Assembly: GCA_913055135.1 (NCBI GenBank)
Contig: CAJXJV010000017.1
Coordinates: 1-12,840 of the forward strand
Direction: 5' to 3'
Length of the DNA stretch: 12,840 nt
Source: an uncultured Desulfurobacterium sp.
Lineage (GTDB): Bacteria; Aquificota; Aquificia; Desulfurobacteriales; Desulfurobacteriaceae
The translations under genes and the position numbers were made by a program. The notes beneath the pieces were generated by a model. That model worked only from the letters and a program-made list of their open reading frames with translations. It made no database searches and was not told the origin of the DNA. Of the stretch, positions 1-6,529 are shown piece by piece (the stretch's first letter is position 1; the number at the start of each line of letters is the position of its first letter).

Positions 1-434
1 CCTTTACTGTTAACGAACTATTGGCTGTTCTTGAAGAGCTTAAAGAAGGGACATTAGAACGTAGAGAAAGAGTTTTAGAGCATGAAGAAGAAGAAAAATT
101 AGAGATTGTTCTTCCAGAAGAAGCTACCGTTTCTCCTTCTGAACAGGAGGAGTTGGAAATCATAGAGCTTGAACCAGAAGAAATAGAGGTACAACCAGAA
201 CAGCTATCACAAGAACAAGAGGAGCAACAACCAGTAAAACCAGCAAAAGAAAAAACTTTATCAACTTCAGTAGTAGCAACATCAACAGAAATCAGTAAAG
301 AAGAATTGAAGGAGATACTCAGACCAGAAATAGAGAGTTTGATTCGCGAAATCGTCTGGGAGGTAGTTCCAGAAATTGCAGAAAAAGTAATAAGAGAGGA
401 GATAGAAAAGCTCGTAAAGAGCAGGCTTGCTTAG
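1..434 (+). CDS. C-terminal part of an acidic, Glu/Pro-rich protein, function unknown (5' end outside window)
   Basis: The frame is open from base 3 to a TAG at 432-434, so the gene probably begins upstream. A TTG at 21 is the first possible start inside the window, but it has no convincing ribosome binding site. About 144 residues are visible. A short helical stretch (VNELLAVLEELKEG) comes first, followed by a very acidic Glu/Gln/Pro-rich linker of about 60 residues that is probably disordered. A Ser/Thr-rich bridge leads to a C-terminal amphipathic helical segment (RPEIESLIREIVWEVVPEIA, then EKVIREEIEKL). That last block resembles C-terminal tails I associate with some deltaproteobacterial response regulators. 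More loosely, it resembles the C-terminal helices of PopZ-type polar organisers, which also follow an acidic Pro-rich linker. Any N-terminal domain cannot be seen. The stop directly abuts the ispF ATG, so the two are probably co-transcribed. Confidence 0.75.
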   Translation, partial: FTVNELLAVLEELKEGTLERRERVLEHEEEEKLEIVLPEEATVSPSEQEELEIIELEPEEIEVQPEQLSQEQEEQQPVKPAKEKTLSTSVVATSTEISKEELKEILRPEIESLIREIVWEVVPEIAEKVIREEIEKLVKSRLA

Positions 435-917
435 ATGTTCAGAGTTGGTATAGGCTATGATGTTCACAGACTTGAAAAAGGCTATTCTCTCATAATTGGT
501 GGTGTTAGAATTCCATTTGAAAAAGGTCTGAAAGGACATTCTGATGCAGATGTTCTTGTTCACGCAATATGTGATGCAATTCTTGGTGCTTTAGCACTTG
601 GAGATATAGGAGAACACTTTCCAGACAGTGATGAAAGATACAAAAGGATATCCAGCTTAGTACTTTTAAGTGAAGTAAATGAAAAAATCAAAAGTTCTGG
701 TTATAGAGTTGAAAATGTTGATTCAATAGTAGTGGCACAAAAACCCAAGCTGAGTCCTTATAAGTTTCAAATGAGAAAGAATATAGCTGAGGTGCTGGAG
801 ATTCCTGTGGATAGAGTTTCGGTGAAAGCTACAACGACAGAGAAGTTAGGTTTTGAGGGAAGAGGTGAAGGAATATCCGCTCAGGCTGTGGTTCTTCTAA
901 GGAAGATAGAGGAATGA
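435..917 (+). CDS. ispF: 2-C-methyl-D-erythritol 2,4-cyclodiphosphate synthase (IspF)
   Basis: This enzyme of the MEP isoprenoid pathway converts CDP-methylerythritol 2-phosphate to the 2,4-cyclodiphosphate with release of CMP, in the cytoplasm. The 160-residue length is normal for the family. The N-terminal GIGYDVHR motif supplies metal ligands D9 and H11, and H43 in SDADVLVHA is the third. These correspond to D8, H10 and H42 of the E. coli enzyme. DIGEHFPD (57-64) and [15 protein letters not shown] (132-146) are the other family signatures and form the nucleotide-binding and trimer-interface elements. The ATG follows the previous TAG with no gap, and the upstream Shine-Dalgarno is weak (GCAGG), so translational coupling is likely. 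No ispD is visible or fused here. All key residues are present. Confidence 0.97.
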   Translation: MFRVGIGYDVHRLEKGYSLIIGGVRIPFEKGLKGHSDADVLVHAICDAILGALALGDIGEHFPDSDERYKRISSLVLLSEVNEKIKSSGYRVENVDSIVVAQKPKLSPYKFQMRKNIAEVLEIPVDRVSVKATTTEKLGFEGRGEGISAQAVVLLRKIEE

Positions 918-933
918 TACAGGAGGAATTGAT

Positions 934-1371
934 ATGGAAATGGACATAATAGAAATTATGAAGATTGTTCCACACAGATATCCTTTTCTCCTTGTGGACA
1001 AAATCATTGAATTTGAACCGAAGAAAAGGATAGTTGGAATTAAAAATGTAACCATGAATGAACCTTTCTTTCAGGGACACTTTCCAGGGCATCCGATAAT
1101 GCCGGGAGCTCTTCTCATTGAGGCAATGGCTCAGGTGGGTTGTGTTCTAATGTTTAAGTCCTTTGACTTAACTCCTGAAGAGTACGTTGTCTATTTCATG
1201 GGAATAGATAAGGCACGTTTCAGGAAACCTGTAAGACCTGGGGATACTGTAAAGTTTGTCCTTGAACCAAAAACTATTAAGAGAAAGCTTTCAAAGATGG
1301 TAGGTACAGCTTACGTTGGGGAAGACGTTGTGTGCGACGCTGAAATAATGGCGATGATAGCGAGGAAGTAA
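934..1371 (+). CDS. fabZ: 3-hydroxyacyl-[acyl-carrier-protein] dehydratase FabZ
   Basis: FabZ dehydrates (3R)-3-hydroxyacyl-ACP to trans-2-enoyl-ACP in fatty acid elongation. It competes with LpxA for 3-hydroxyacyl-ACP, which is why the two genes are so often adjacent. The protein is a single hot-dog fold domain of 145 residues. [10 protein letters not shown] (14-23) is the N-terminal signature. [20 protein letters not shown] (48-67) carries the catalytic pair H49 and E63. The start is firmly set by AGGAGG at 921-926, 7 nt before the ATG. The stop TAA overlaps the lpxA ATG by one base (TAATG), so translation is probably coupled. FabA is unlikely because the length and signature fit FabZ better. 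Nothing is missing. Confidence 0.97.
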   Translation: MEMDIIEIMKIVPHRYPFLLVDKIIEFEPKKRIVGIKNVTMNEPFFQGHFPGHPIMPGALLIEAMAQVGCVLMFKSFDLTPEEYVVYFMGIDKARFRKPVRPGDTVKFVLEPKTIKRKLSKMVGTAYVGEDVVCDAEIMAMIARK

Positions 1372-2147
1372 TGGTTACCATTCATCCTGCTGCTGTTGTT
1401 GAAAAAGGTGCTGAGTTAGATGAAGGTGTTATTATAGGTCCTTTTTCTTATATAGGGAATCGGGTAAAGATTGGTAAGAATACTGTCATAAAACAGGGTG
1501 CCGTAATTGAAGGAGATACGGCAATAGGTGAGGAATGCACGATATTTGGTGCAAGCATAGGCGTAGAACCTCAGGACCTCAAGTATAAAGGTGAACCATC
1601 AAAGGTGGTAATTGGCAATAGGGTTAAGATCAGGGAATATGTAACCATTCACAGGGGAACTGAAGGCGGTGGAATGGTGACTAAAATTGGAGATAATGTT
1701 CTCCTTATGGCTTACTCTCACATTGCCCACGATTGTTTGATTGGTAACAACGTTATTGTGGCAAATGCTGTCCAGGTTGCAGGTCATGTAATCATTGAGG
1801 ATTTTGCAATTGTTGGAGGTCTTTCTGGAATTCACCAGTTTGTAAGGATTGGGAAACACGCGATGGTTGGTGGAGCTTCAGCCGTTCACAGGGATGTTCC
1901 ACCCTTTACAGTTGCTCAGGGAAATAGAGCAAAACTTGAGGGAATAAACATTATTGGTCTTAAAAGAAGAGGATTTTCAAGAGAGACGATAAGGGCACTT
2001 ACTACCGTTTTTGAGATGGTTTTCAAGACCGATGAACCGCTCCAGGTTTCCTTGAACAAAGTTGAGGAGGAATTTGGGGATATTCCAGAAGTTATTGATT
2101 TTGTCAATTTCGTCAGAAATAGCAAGAGAGGAATCTGTCCGGCTTGA
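1371..2147 (+). CDS. lpxA: Acyl-ACP:UDP-N-acetylglucosamine O-acyltransferase (LpxA)
   Basis: LpxA performs the first step of lipid A synthesis, transferring a 3-hydroxyacyl chain from ACP to the 3-OH of UDP-GlcNAc. Hexapeptide repeats (for example VIIGPFSYIG, VKIGKNTVI, AIGEECTIFG) build the left-handed beta-helix over residues 1-185. A helical C-terminal domain (about 190-258) follows. The catalytic base is H120 in SHIAHDC (E. coli H125). IHQF at 154-157 and the RGT segment at 95-97 are further family signatures. At the position equivalent to E. coli G173, the acyl-length ruler residue, this protein has G168. By analogy this favours a long chain (about C14) over C10. The 258-residue length is normal. 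The start overlaps the fabZ stop by 1 nt and has GAGGA upstream. The TGA stop overlaps the next gene's TTG start. Confidence 0.97.
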   Translation: MVTIHPAAVVEKGAELDEGVIIGPFSYIGNRVKIGKNTVIKQGAVIEGDTAIGEECTIFGASIGVEPQDLKYKGEPSKVVIGNRVKIREYVTIHRGTEGGGMVTKIGDNVLLMAYSHIAHDCLIGNNVIVANAVQVAGHVIIEDFAIVGGLSGIHQFVRIGKHAMVGGASAVHRDVPPFTVAQGNRAKLEGINIIGLKRRGFSRETIRALTTVFEMVFKTDEPLQVSLNKVEEEFGDIPEVIDFVNFVRNSKRGICPA

Positions 2148-2950
2148 AGTTAACAAAGGAGACGGTTCTAAACAAGCTTGTTTTCTTAGGAACTGCTGGA
2201 GCCAGGTATGTAGCTTTTGGATTTCAGAGACAGGCTGGTGGACTCTGGTTTAATTTTGAAGGGATTAATGTTCACGTCGATCCCGGTCCTGGAGCCTTCA
2301 TTCACTCTCATAAAAAAGGTCTTGAGCCAAACTGGGTTGATGTTGTTATCCTTTCTCACAGGCACCTTGACCATTGTGCCGACGTTAACCACATCCTTGA
2401 AGCAATGACCCTTGGAGGAAAAAAGAAGAGGGGAATCCTGTTCTGTCCTGAGGATGCAATTGAAATAGATCCTGTTGTACTTCAGTTCACAAGGGGAAAT
2501 ATTGAGAAAACAGTAATAATAAGAGAAGGGATGGAGTTTTTGATTTCGGATAACTTAAAAGTTGTTTTCCCTGTCCGTAATGCTCACGGAGTTGAGACTT
2601 ATGGAATGGTTTTTTACTGGAAGAAGAAGGTTGGATACATATCCGATACAGCCTACTTTGAAGGAATAGAGGAAAAGTACAAAGATACAGAAGATCTGTT
2701 GATTTTAAACGTTACAATGAAAGAACCTAACCCAAGGATAAGCCATCTTTCTGCCGTTGATGCAGAGAAAATAATTGGTGAGATAAAACCTGAGGTCGCA
2801 ATTCTCACTCACTTTGGAAGAACCATGCTAAAGGCAAAGCCATGGGAGGTTGCCTTTGAGATTTCAAAGAAGACAGGAGTAAATGTAATTGCGGCTTACG
2901 ACAACATGATTTTTGACCTTGAAACGTTGACTGTGATTAAGCAGAGATGA
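2144..2950 (+). CDS. MBL-fold metallo-hydrolase, specific substrate unknown
   Basis: The 268-residue protein is a complete metallo-beta-lactamase-fold hydrolase. The two-metal signature HRHLDH (72-77) is followed by likely ligands H148 (NAHGVETYG), D168 (SDTAYF) and H223 (ILTHFG), with a further histidine at H201 (ISHLSAVDAE). The N-terminal LVFLGTAGA strand, the DPGPG loop (46-50) and the HLS...DA...LTHF ending recall the RNase Z/PhnP-like branch, but I do not see the features needed to call tRNase Z. No signal peptide or membrane segment is visible, so it is probably cytoplasmic. The chosen TTG start at 2144 overlaps the lpxA TGA (TTGA). A GAGAGGA lies about 12 nt upstream, which is rather far, so coupling to lpxA translation is likely. 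It occupies the slot after fabZ-lpxA where some bacteria carry lpxI or lpxB. A lipid A role is only a guess. Confidence 0.9.
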   Translation: MKLTKETVLNKLVFLGTAGARYVAFGFQRQAGGLWFNFEGINVHVDPGPGAFIHSHKKGLEPNWVDVVILSHRHLDHCADVNHILEAMTLGGKKKRGILFCPEDAIEIDPVVLQFTRGNIEKTVIIREGMEFLISDNLKVVFPVRNAHGVETYGMVFYWKKKVGYISDTAYFEGIEEKYKDTEDLLILNVTMKEPNPRISHLSAVDAEKIIGEIKPEVAILTHFGRTMLKAKPWEVAFEISKKTGVNVIAAYDNMIFDLETLTVIKQR

Positions 2951-3033
2951 AAACTCCTGGTGAAATTGCTGGAGGAAAAGGATGGAAGATAAAAAAAGGA
3001 ATATGGGGATTCCAGATAGGGAAAGACTTATGA
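2947..3033 (+). CDS. Possible 28-codon small ORF nested between the MBL gene and hslO
   Basis: An ATG at 2947 overlaps the stop of the MBL gene (ATGA). It opens a frame beginning MKTPGEIAGGKGWKIKKG and closing with IWGFQIGKDL. Its TGA at 3031-3033 in turn overlaps an ATG (3030) that is codon 17 of hslO. The exact ATGA tiling at both ends and the Gly/Lys-rich, non-random look of the peptide make it worth listing. Against it, there is no good ribosome binding site before 2947, and it shares 52 nt with the strongly supported start of hslO in another frame. It may be chance or a leader that couples translation. I do not recognise a family. Confidence 0.2.
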   Translation: MKTPGEIAGGKGWKIKKGIWGFQIGKDL

Positions 3034-3980
3034 AGGAGCTTACCTCTCAGGTCAAGGATGATCTGAAGAATTACTTCCAGGAGAGAGACTACGGAGTAAT
3101 TGCTGTTACGAAAGAGGATGCACTGAGGGCTTTTGTTGTAAAGACAACAACCTTGTGCGAGATAGCAAGACTCAGACATAAAACCTCTCCAATTGCGACT
3201 GCAATCCTTGGGAGAGCTCTAACTGGAGCTATCTTGCTAACTTCTCTTCTGAAGCACGGAACGGAACAGAGAATTCTTTTGAGAATAGAGGGAGATGGTC
3301 CAGTAGGTCTTGTTGTTGCTGAAGCCAATGCTAAAGGAGAGGTTAGGGGATTTGTCCAGAACCCCGACGTTCCAACCTTTGTTAGGGAAGTAAACGGGAA
3401 AAAGAAGTTTGACATAGCGAAGGCTGTGGGAAAGGGAACGTTGACTGTTGTGAAGGATTTTGGATTTGGAACACCTTACGAAAGTACTGTTCCTCTTGTT
3501 TCTGGAGAGATTGCAGAGGATATTGCCTGCTACCTTTTAAAGTCTGAGCAGATACCATCTGCCGTTTCCCTTGGTGTTCTGGTTGGGGAGACTGGAAAGG
3601 TTGAAGCTGCTGGGGGATTTTTTGCCCAACCTTTACCTGGTGCAACAGACACGGCAATAGCAAAACTTGAAGAAAACGTTAAAAAGATGCCATCTGTCAG
3701 TTCGTTGATAAAAGAGGGAAAAAGACCAGAAGAGATTGTGGAAATGCTCTTTGAAGGCTTTACTCCAAATCTTCTTGCACTTAAAGAGCTTTCTTTCAGG
3801 TGTAAGTGTTCAAAGGAGGTTGCGGAGGGGGGTATTATAGTGCTCCCAGAAAGTGAAATTGAAGAGCTCATAAAGGAGGGAGGAGTTACTATAAAGTGCA
3901 ACTTCTGTAACGAAGAGTACTTCTTCAGCAAGGAAGAGCTTGAAAGGATTTTAGAGGAAAGGAAAAAGAAGTCCAACTAA
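2982..3980 (+). CDS. hslO: Redox-regulated chaperone Hsp33 (HslO)
   Basis: Hsp33 is a cytoplasmic holdase activated by oxidative unfolding. When reduced it binds Zn through four cysteines; on oxidation these form disulfides and the protein binds unfolding clients. The core domain (about 37-260) shows GRALTGAILLTSLLK, the GxGPxG loop at EGDGPVGL, NAKGEVRGFVQNP, GTLTVVKDFGF and AAGGFFAQPLPG. The C-terminal zinc switch has C274-x-C276 and C306-x2-C309, all four intact and with normal spacing. The start at 2982 is chosen because GGAGGA (2971-2976) lies 5 nt upstream. This gives 332 residues, about 35-40 longer at the N terminus than E. coli Hsp33. The extra piece is charged and helical. An in-frame ATG at 3030 would give 316 residues and has a weaker binding site. 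Confidence 0.95.
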   Translation: MEDKKRNMGIPDRERLMKELTSQVKDDLKNYFQERDYGVIAVTKEDALRAFVVKTTTLCEIARLRHKTSPIATAILGRALTGAILLTSLLKHGTEQRILLRIEGDGPVGLVVAEANAKGEVRGFVQNPDVPTFVREVNGKKKFDIAKAVGKGTLTVVKDFGFGTPYESTVPLVSGEIAEDIACYLLKSEQIPSAVSLGVLVGETGKVEAAGGFFAQPLPGATDTAIAKLEENVKKMPSVSSLIKEGKRPEEIVEMLFEGFTPNLLALKELSFRCKCSKEVAEGGIIVLPESEIEELIKEGGVTIKCNFCNEEYFFSKEELERILEERKKKSN

Positions 3981-4110
3981 AGGTTTTGAGATGGCAAAAT
4001 GTTCAGTTTTTCCAATTGGTGAAATCCTTATTGTCAGGAGAAACTGAATACTGTAATGGAGAAGCTTGGCTTAATGTAGAATTTCCAAAACAAATTAGGT
4101 GGAGGTTTTG
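3981..4110 (+). other. hslO-purB intergenic region; possible decayed thiamine-binding-like (PF01910/MTH1187) fragment and purB leader
   Basis: This 130-nt gap holds no intact gene. An ATG at 3991 gives only 18 codons (MAKCSVFPIGEILIVRRN). The opening SVFPIGE resembles the N terminus of the small MTH1187/YkoF-type thiamine-binding family. In another frame, 4037-4072 reads EKLNTVMEKLGLM, a helix such proteins often carry a little further on, and the frame then stops. This is compatible with a frameshifted remnant but the match is short and could be chance. TAGAAT at 4077-4082 could be a -10 box for purB, 28 nt before its ATG, but no good -35 is visible. No terminator hairpin was found. Confidence 0.25.
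4101..4106 (+). promoter_or_regulatory. purB ribosome binding site (sets start at 4111)
   Basis: GGAGGT ends 4 nt before the ATG at 4111, and its GGAGG core 5 nt before. A GTG at 4099 in the same frame would place this site inside the coding region, so the ATG is preferred. Confidence 0.8.
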
Positions 4111-5433
4111 ATGATACCAAGGTACACCCTTCCAGAGATGGGAGCTATCTGGGATGAACAGAACAAATTGAGAAACTGGTTAAAAGTTGAGGTTGCTGCA
4201 GCTGAGAGCTGGGCAGAGCTTGGAAAGATTCCAAAAGAGGCAGTTGAGAAAATTAAGGAAAAAGTTAAACCCTATCTTGAAGGAGATAAGGATTTTGACA
4301 TAGATAGAATCAATGAGATTGAAACAGTTACAAACCACGACGTTATCGCCTTCCTTACCTACATAAAAGAGATAGTTGGGGATGAAGCAAAGTACCTCCA
4401 CTTTGGAATGACCTCTTCCGATATGCTCGACACAGCCTTTGCCCTTCAGATAAAGCAGGCAGGTGAACTTCTCCTAAGAGATGTTGAAAAAGTTATGGAA
4501 GCCATAAAGAAACGTGCCTTTGAGCACAAGATGACAGTTATGATAGGTAGAACCCACGGAATTCACGCCGAGCCAATCACTTTTGGTTTAAAGCTTGCCA
4601 TCTGGTATGACGAAATGAGAAGAAATTACGAAAGACTAAAGGCTGCTGTGATGAGAGCAGCAGTTGGAAAGATCTCAGGAGCTGTTGGAACATTTGCGAA
4701 CATCGATCCAAAAGTCGAAGAGATGACCTGCGAAAGGCTTGGAATTGGATACGCAAAGGCTTCAAACCAGGTAGTTCAAAGGGATAGACACGCTGAATTC
4801 CTGACTGCAATGGCTTTAACCGCCTCTTCAATTGAAAAGTTTGCAACCGAAATTAGACACCTTCAAAGAACTGAAGTTAGGGAAGTTGAAGAACCATTTA
4901 GAAAAGGACAGAAAGGTTCATCAGCTATGCCTCACAAGAGAAATCCAATTCTGTCTGAAAGACTCTGCGGACTTGCAAGAGTTGTAAGGAGTGCTTCCAT
5001 TGTTGGAATGGAAAACATAGCATTATGGCACGAGAGGGACATATCCCACTCTTCAACAGAGAGAACAATCTTTCCAGATGCATGTATAGCCCTTGACTAC
5101 ATGCTTCAAAAGTTTGCAAATCTTATAGAGAATCTTGTAGTTTACCCTGAAAACATGATGAAGAACTTAAACCTTTTAAGAGGACTTGTTTTCTCCCAGA
5201 GAGTTCTTCTCACTCTCATTGAAAAAGGTGGACTTTCAAGAGAGGAGTCTTACGCAATCGTTCAGGAAAATGCAATGAAGGTGTGGAATGAGGGGGCAGA
5301 CTTTAAGGAGCTCCTCAAGAAAGATGAGAGAGTTAGAAAGGTTCTAACAGAAGAGGAAATTGAAGAGATTTTTGACCTTTCCTACCACACAAAACACGTT
5401 GACTACATATTTAAGAGAGTCTTTGGGGAGTAA
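4111..5433 (+). CDS. purB: Adenylosuccinate lyase (PurB)
   Basis: PurB acts twice in purine synthesis, cleaving fumarate from SAICAR (giving AICAR) and from adenylosuccinate (giving AMP), in the cytoplasm as a homotetramer. With the ATG at 4111 the protein has 440 residues and begins MIPRYTLPEMGAIW, the usual N terminus. TNHDV (H76), HFGMTSSD (H97, 97-104) and GRTHG (H149) match the active-site histidines H68, H89 and H141 of the B. subtilis enzyme at a constant offset of 8. The flexible signature loop GSSAMPHKRNP (269-279) carries the catalytic serine S270. All regions of the fumarase/aspartase superfamily fold are present. The start is set by GGAGGT at 4101. It sits in the same-strand run but after a 130-nt gap, so it may have its own promoter. 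Confidence 0.97.
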   Translation: MIPRYTLPEMGAIWDEQNKLRNWLKVEVAAAESWAELGKIPKEAVEKIKEKVKPYLEGDKDFDIDRINEIETVTNHDVIAFLTYIKEIVGDEAKYLHFGMTSSDMLDTAFALQIKQAGELLLRDVEKVMEAIKKRAFEHKMTVMIGRTHGIHAEPITFGLKLAIWYDEMRRNYERLKAAVMRAAVGKISGAVGTFANIDPKVEEMTCERLGIGYAKASNQVVQRDRHAEFLTAMALTASSIEKFATEIRHLQRTEVREVEEPFRKGQKGSSAMPHKRNPILSERLCGLARVVRSASIVGMENIALWHERDISHSSTERTIFPDACIALDYMLQKFANLIENLVVYPENMMKNLNLLRGLVFSQRVLLTLIEKGGLSREESYAIVQENAMKVWNEGADFKELLKKDERVRKVLTEEEIEEIFDLSYHTKHVDYIFKRVFGE

Positions 5434-5443
5434 TTCAAACTGT

Positions 5444-5500
5444 TCTCTCCCTCCAGAAGTACTTAAATTAAAAAACAGAACATGAATCTGGAGGGAGAGA
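5444..5500 (+). promoter_or_regulatory. Perfect 14-bp inverted repeat that would hide the Shine-Dalgarno of the AmrS gene
   Basis: TCTCTCCCTCCAGA at 5444-5457 is the exact reverse complement of TCTGGAGGGAGAGA at 5487-5500, with a 29-nt AT-rich loop between. The right arm contains the GGAGG Shine-Dalgarno (5490-5494) and ends on the A of the ATG at 5500. In mRNA the left arm, whose CCCTCC mimics the anti-Shine-Dalgarno, would pair with the ribosome binding site. No run of T follows the right arm, so a rho-independent terminator is unlikely. The loop contains another in-frame ATG (5482). Control by temperature, ligand or a bound protein is possible, but the signal cannot be told from sequence. 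Confidence 0.65.
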
Positions 5501-6501
5501 TGCCAACTGTTGAAGCTAAATACTGGGAATCACTTGAATCAAACAAGGTTAAGTGTATTCTTTGTCCACGAGACTGCATTATTCCTGATGGAGGACAGGG
5601 ATTTTGTCTCGTCAGAAAAAATAAGGGGGGAAAGCTCTACACGAGCATTTACAGTGAGATAACGTCAGCAAACTACGATCCGGTTGAGAAAAAACCTCTT
5701 TACCATTTCTATCCAGGTTCTGTAATCTTTTCAATTGGAACAAACGGTTGCAACCTTGACTGCAAGTCCTGCCAGAACTGGGAGATATCAAGGCAGGAGA
5801 CTCCGAGACAACTGTTTACCCCTGAAATGGCTGTTGAATATGCAAGGCGCTACGGTTCAATAGGTATTGCTTATACCTATAACGATCCAATAATCTGGTT
5901 TGAGTATGTAAGAGATACTGCTGAAAAGATGAAGGAGGCTGGACTTGTAAATGTTATGGTAACAAATGGAAATATAAACATAAGAGCTCTCAGAGAACTA
6001 TTACCTTTGATGGATGCATTTAACGTTGACCTAAAAGGTATGGATAAGAATTACTATCTGAGATTTTCATCCTTTCCAAATCCCAACGTCTGGAAAGTTT
6101 GTGAGGAGATAAAGAAAGCAGGAAAGCATTTAGAGTTGACAAAGTTGGTCGTTCCAGGTTTTGATGATTTTACCGTAGAGTATTTTGAAAGGTTTGGAAG
6201 ATGGGTTTCAGAAAATCTTGGTAAGGAGGTACCCATTCATTACTCAAGGTTCTTCCCTGCTTACAAGCTGATGGACACTTCACCAACTCCTGTTGAAGTT
6301 ATAGACATGGCTTACGATGTTACGAAAGAGTATTTGTACTACGTCTATGTCGGGAATGTCATTGAACCAGAAAGGGAATCAACTTATTGTCCCCAGTGTG
6401 GATCTCTTCTTGTCAGAAGAGTTGGTTACAACGTTGAAGTTCTCTTTAATCTGGATGGTAAGTGTCCAGAATGTGGCAGACCTGTTGATTTTGTGTTTTA
6501 A
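5500..6501 (+). CDS. amrS: AmmeMemoRadiSam-type radical SAM enzyme (AmrS-like)
   Basis: This is a radical SAM protein of the AmrS group (related to pyruvate formate-lyase activating enzymes), normally linked to Memo and AMMECR1-domain proteins. The reaction in this organism is not known to me. The 333 residues comprise an N-terminal cysteine set C19, C22, C26, C36 (CILCPRDC and GFC), then the 4Fe-4S motif C84-x3-C88-x2-C91 (GCNLDCKSCQNWE). GIAYTYNDP (122-130) and MVTNGN follow, and a C-terminal zinc-ribbon-like pair CPQCG (297-301) and CPECG (322-326). The family usually has TYNEP; here it is TYNDP. Start ATG 5500 is chosen because GGAGG lies 5 nt upstream; ATG 5482 would add six residues but has no binding site. 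The start is inside a strong hairpin. Neither Memo nor AMMECR1 is in the window. Confidence 0.9.
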   Translation: MPTVEAKYWESLESNKVKCILCPRDCIIPDGGQGFCLVRKNKGGKLYTSIYSEITSANYDPVEKKPLYHFYPGSVIFSIGTNGCNLDCKSCQNWEISRQETPRQLFTPEMAVEYARRYGSIGIAYTYNDPIIWFEYVRDTAEKMKEAGLVNVMVTNGNINIRALRELLPLMDAFNVDLKGMDKNYYLRFSSFPNPNVWKVCEEIKKAGKHLELTKLVVPGFDDFTVEYFERFGRWVSENLGKEVPIHYSRFFPAYKLMDTSPTPVEVIDMAYDVTKEYLYYVYVGNVIEPERESTYCPQCGSLLVRRVGYNVEVLFNLDGKCPECGRPVDFVF

Positions 6502-6529
6502 TAGAAAGTAAAGTGATTTGGGGGATAGG

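Noticed and set aside
3530..3976. 148-codon minus-strand frame inside hslO
   Set aside because: It is antisense to a complete, well-conserved hslO and has Ser/Leu-rich composition typical of shadow reading. No binding site or family motifs.
4031..4059. TTGTCA...TGTAAT or TAATGG as a sigma-70 promoter for purB
   Set aside because: The spacing is 15 nt for the better -10 and the alternative -10 is poor. Not strong enough to call.
4099..4110. GTG start for purB at 4099, adding four residues
   Set aside because: It would absorb the clear GGAGGT binding site into the coding region. ATG 4111 gives the standard MIPRYTLPEMG N terminus.
5482..5499. ATG start for the AmrS gene at 5482
   Set aside because: It has no Shine-Dalgarno and lies in the loop of the hairpin. 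ATG 5500 has GGAGG 5 nt upstream. It cannot be fully excluded.
5444..5500. Rho-independent terminator for purB
   Set aside because: The stem is strong but is followed by GCCAACTG coding sequence with no T run, and the loop is long. Ribosome-site occlusion explains the position better.
6518..6529. TTG start for the PEBP gene at 6518
   Set aside because: It overlaps the likely GGGGGA binding site, and ATG 6530 gives the usual M-x-LFSPAF beginning.
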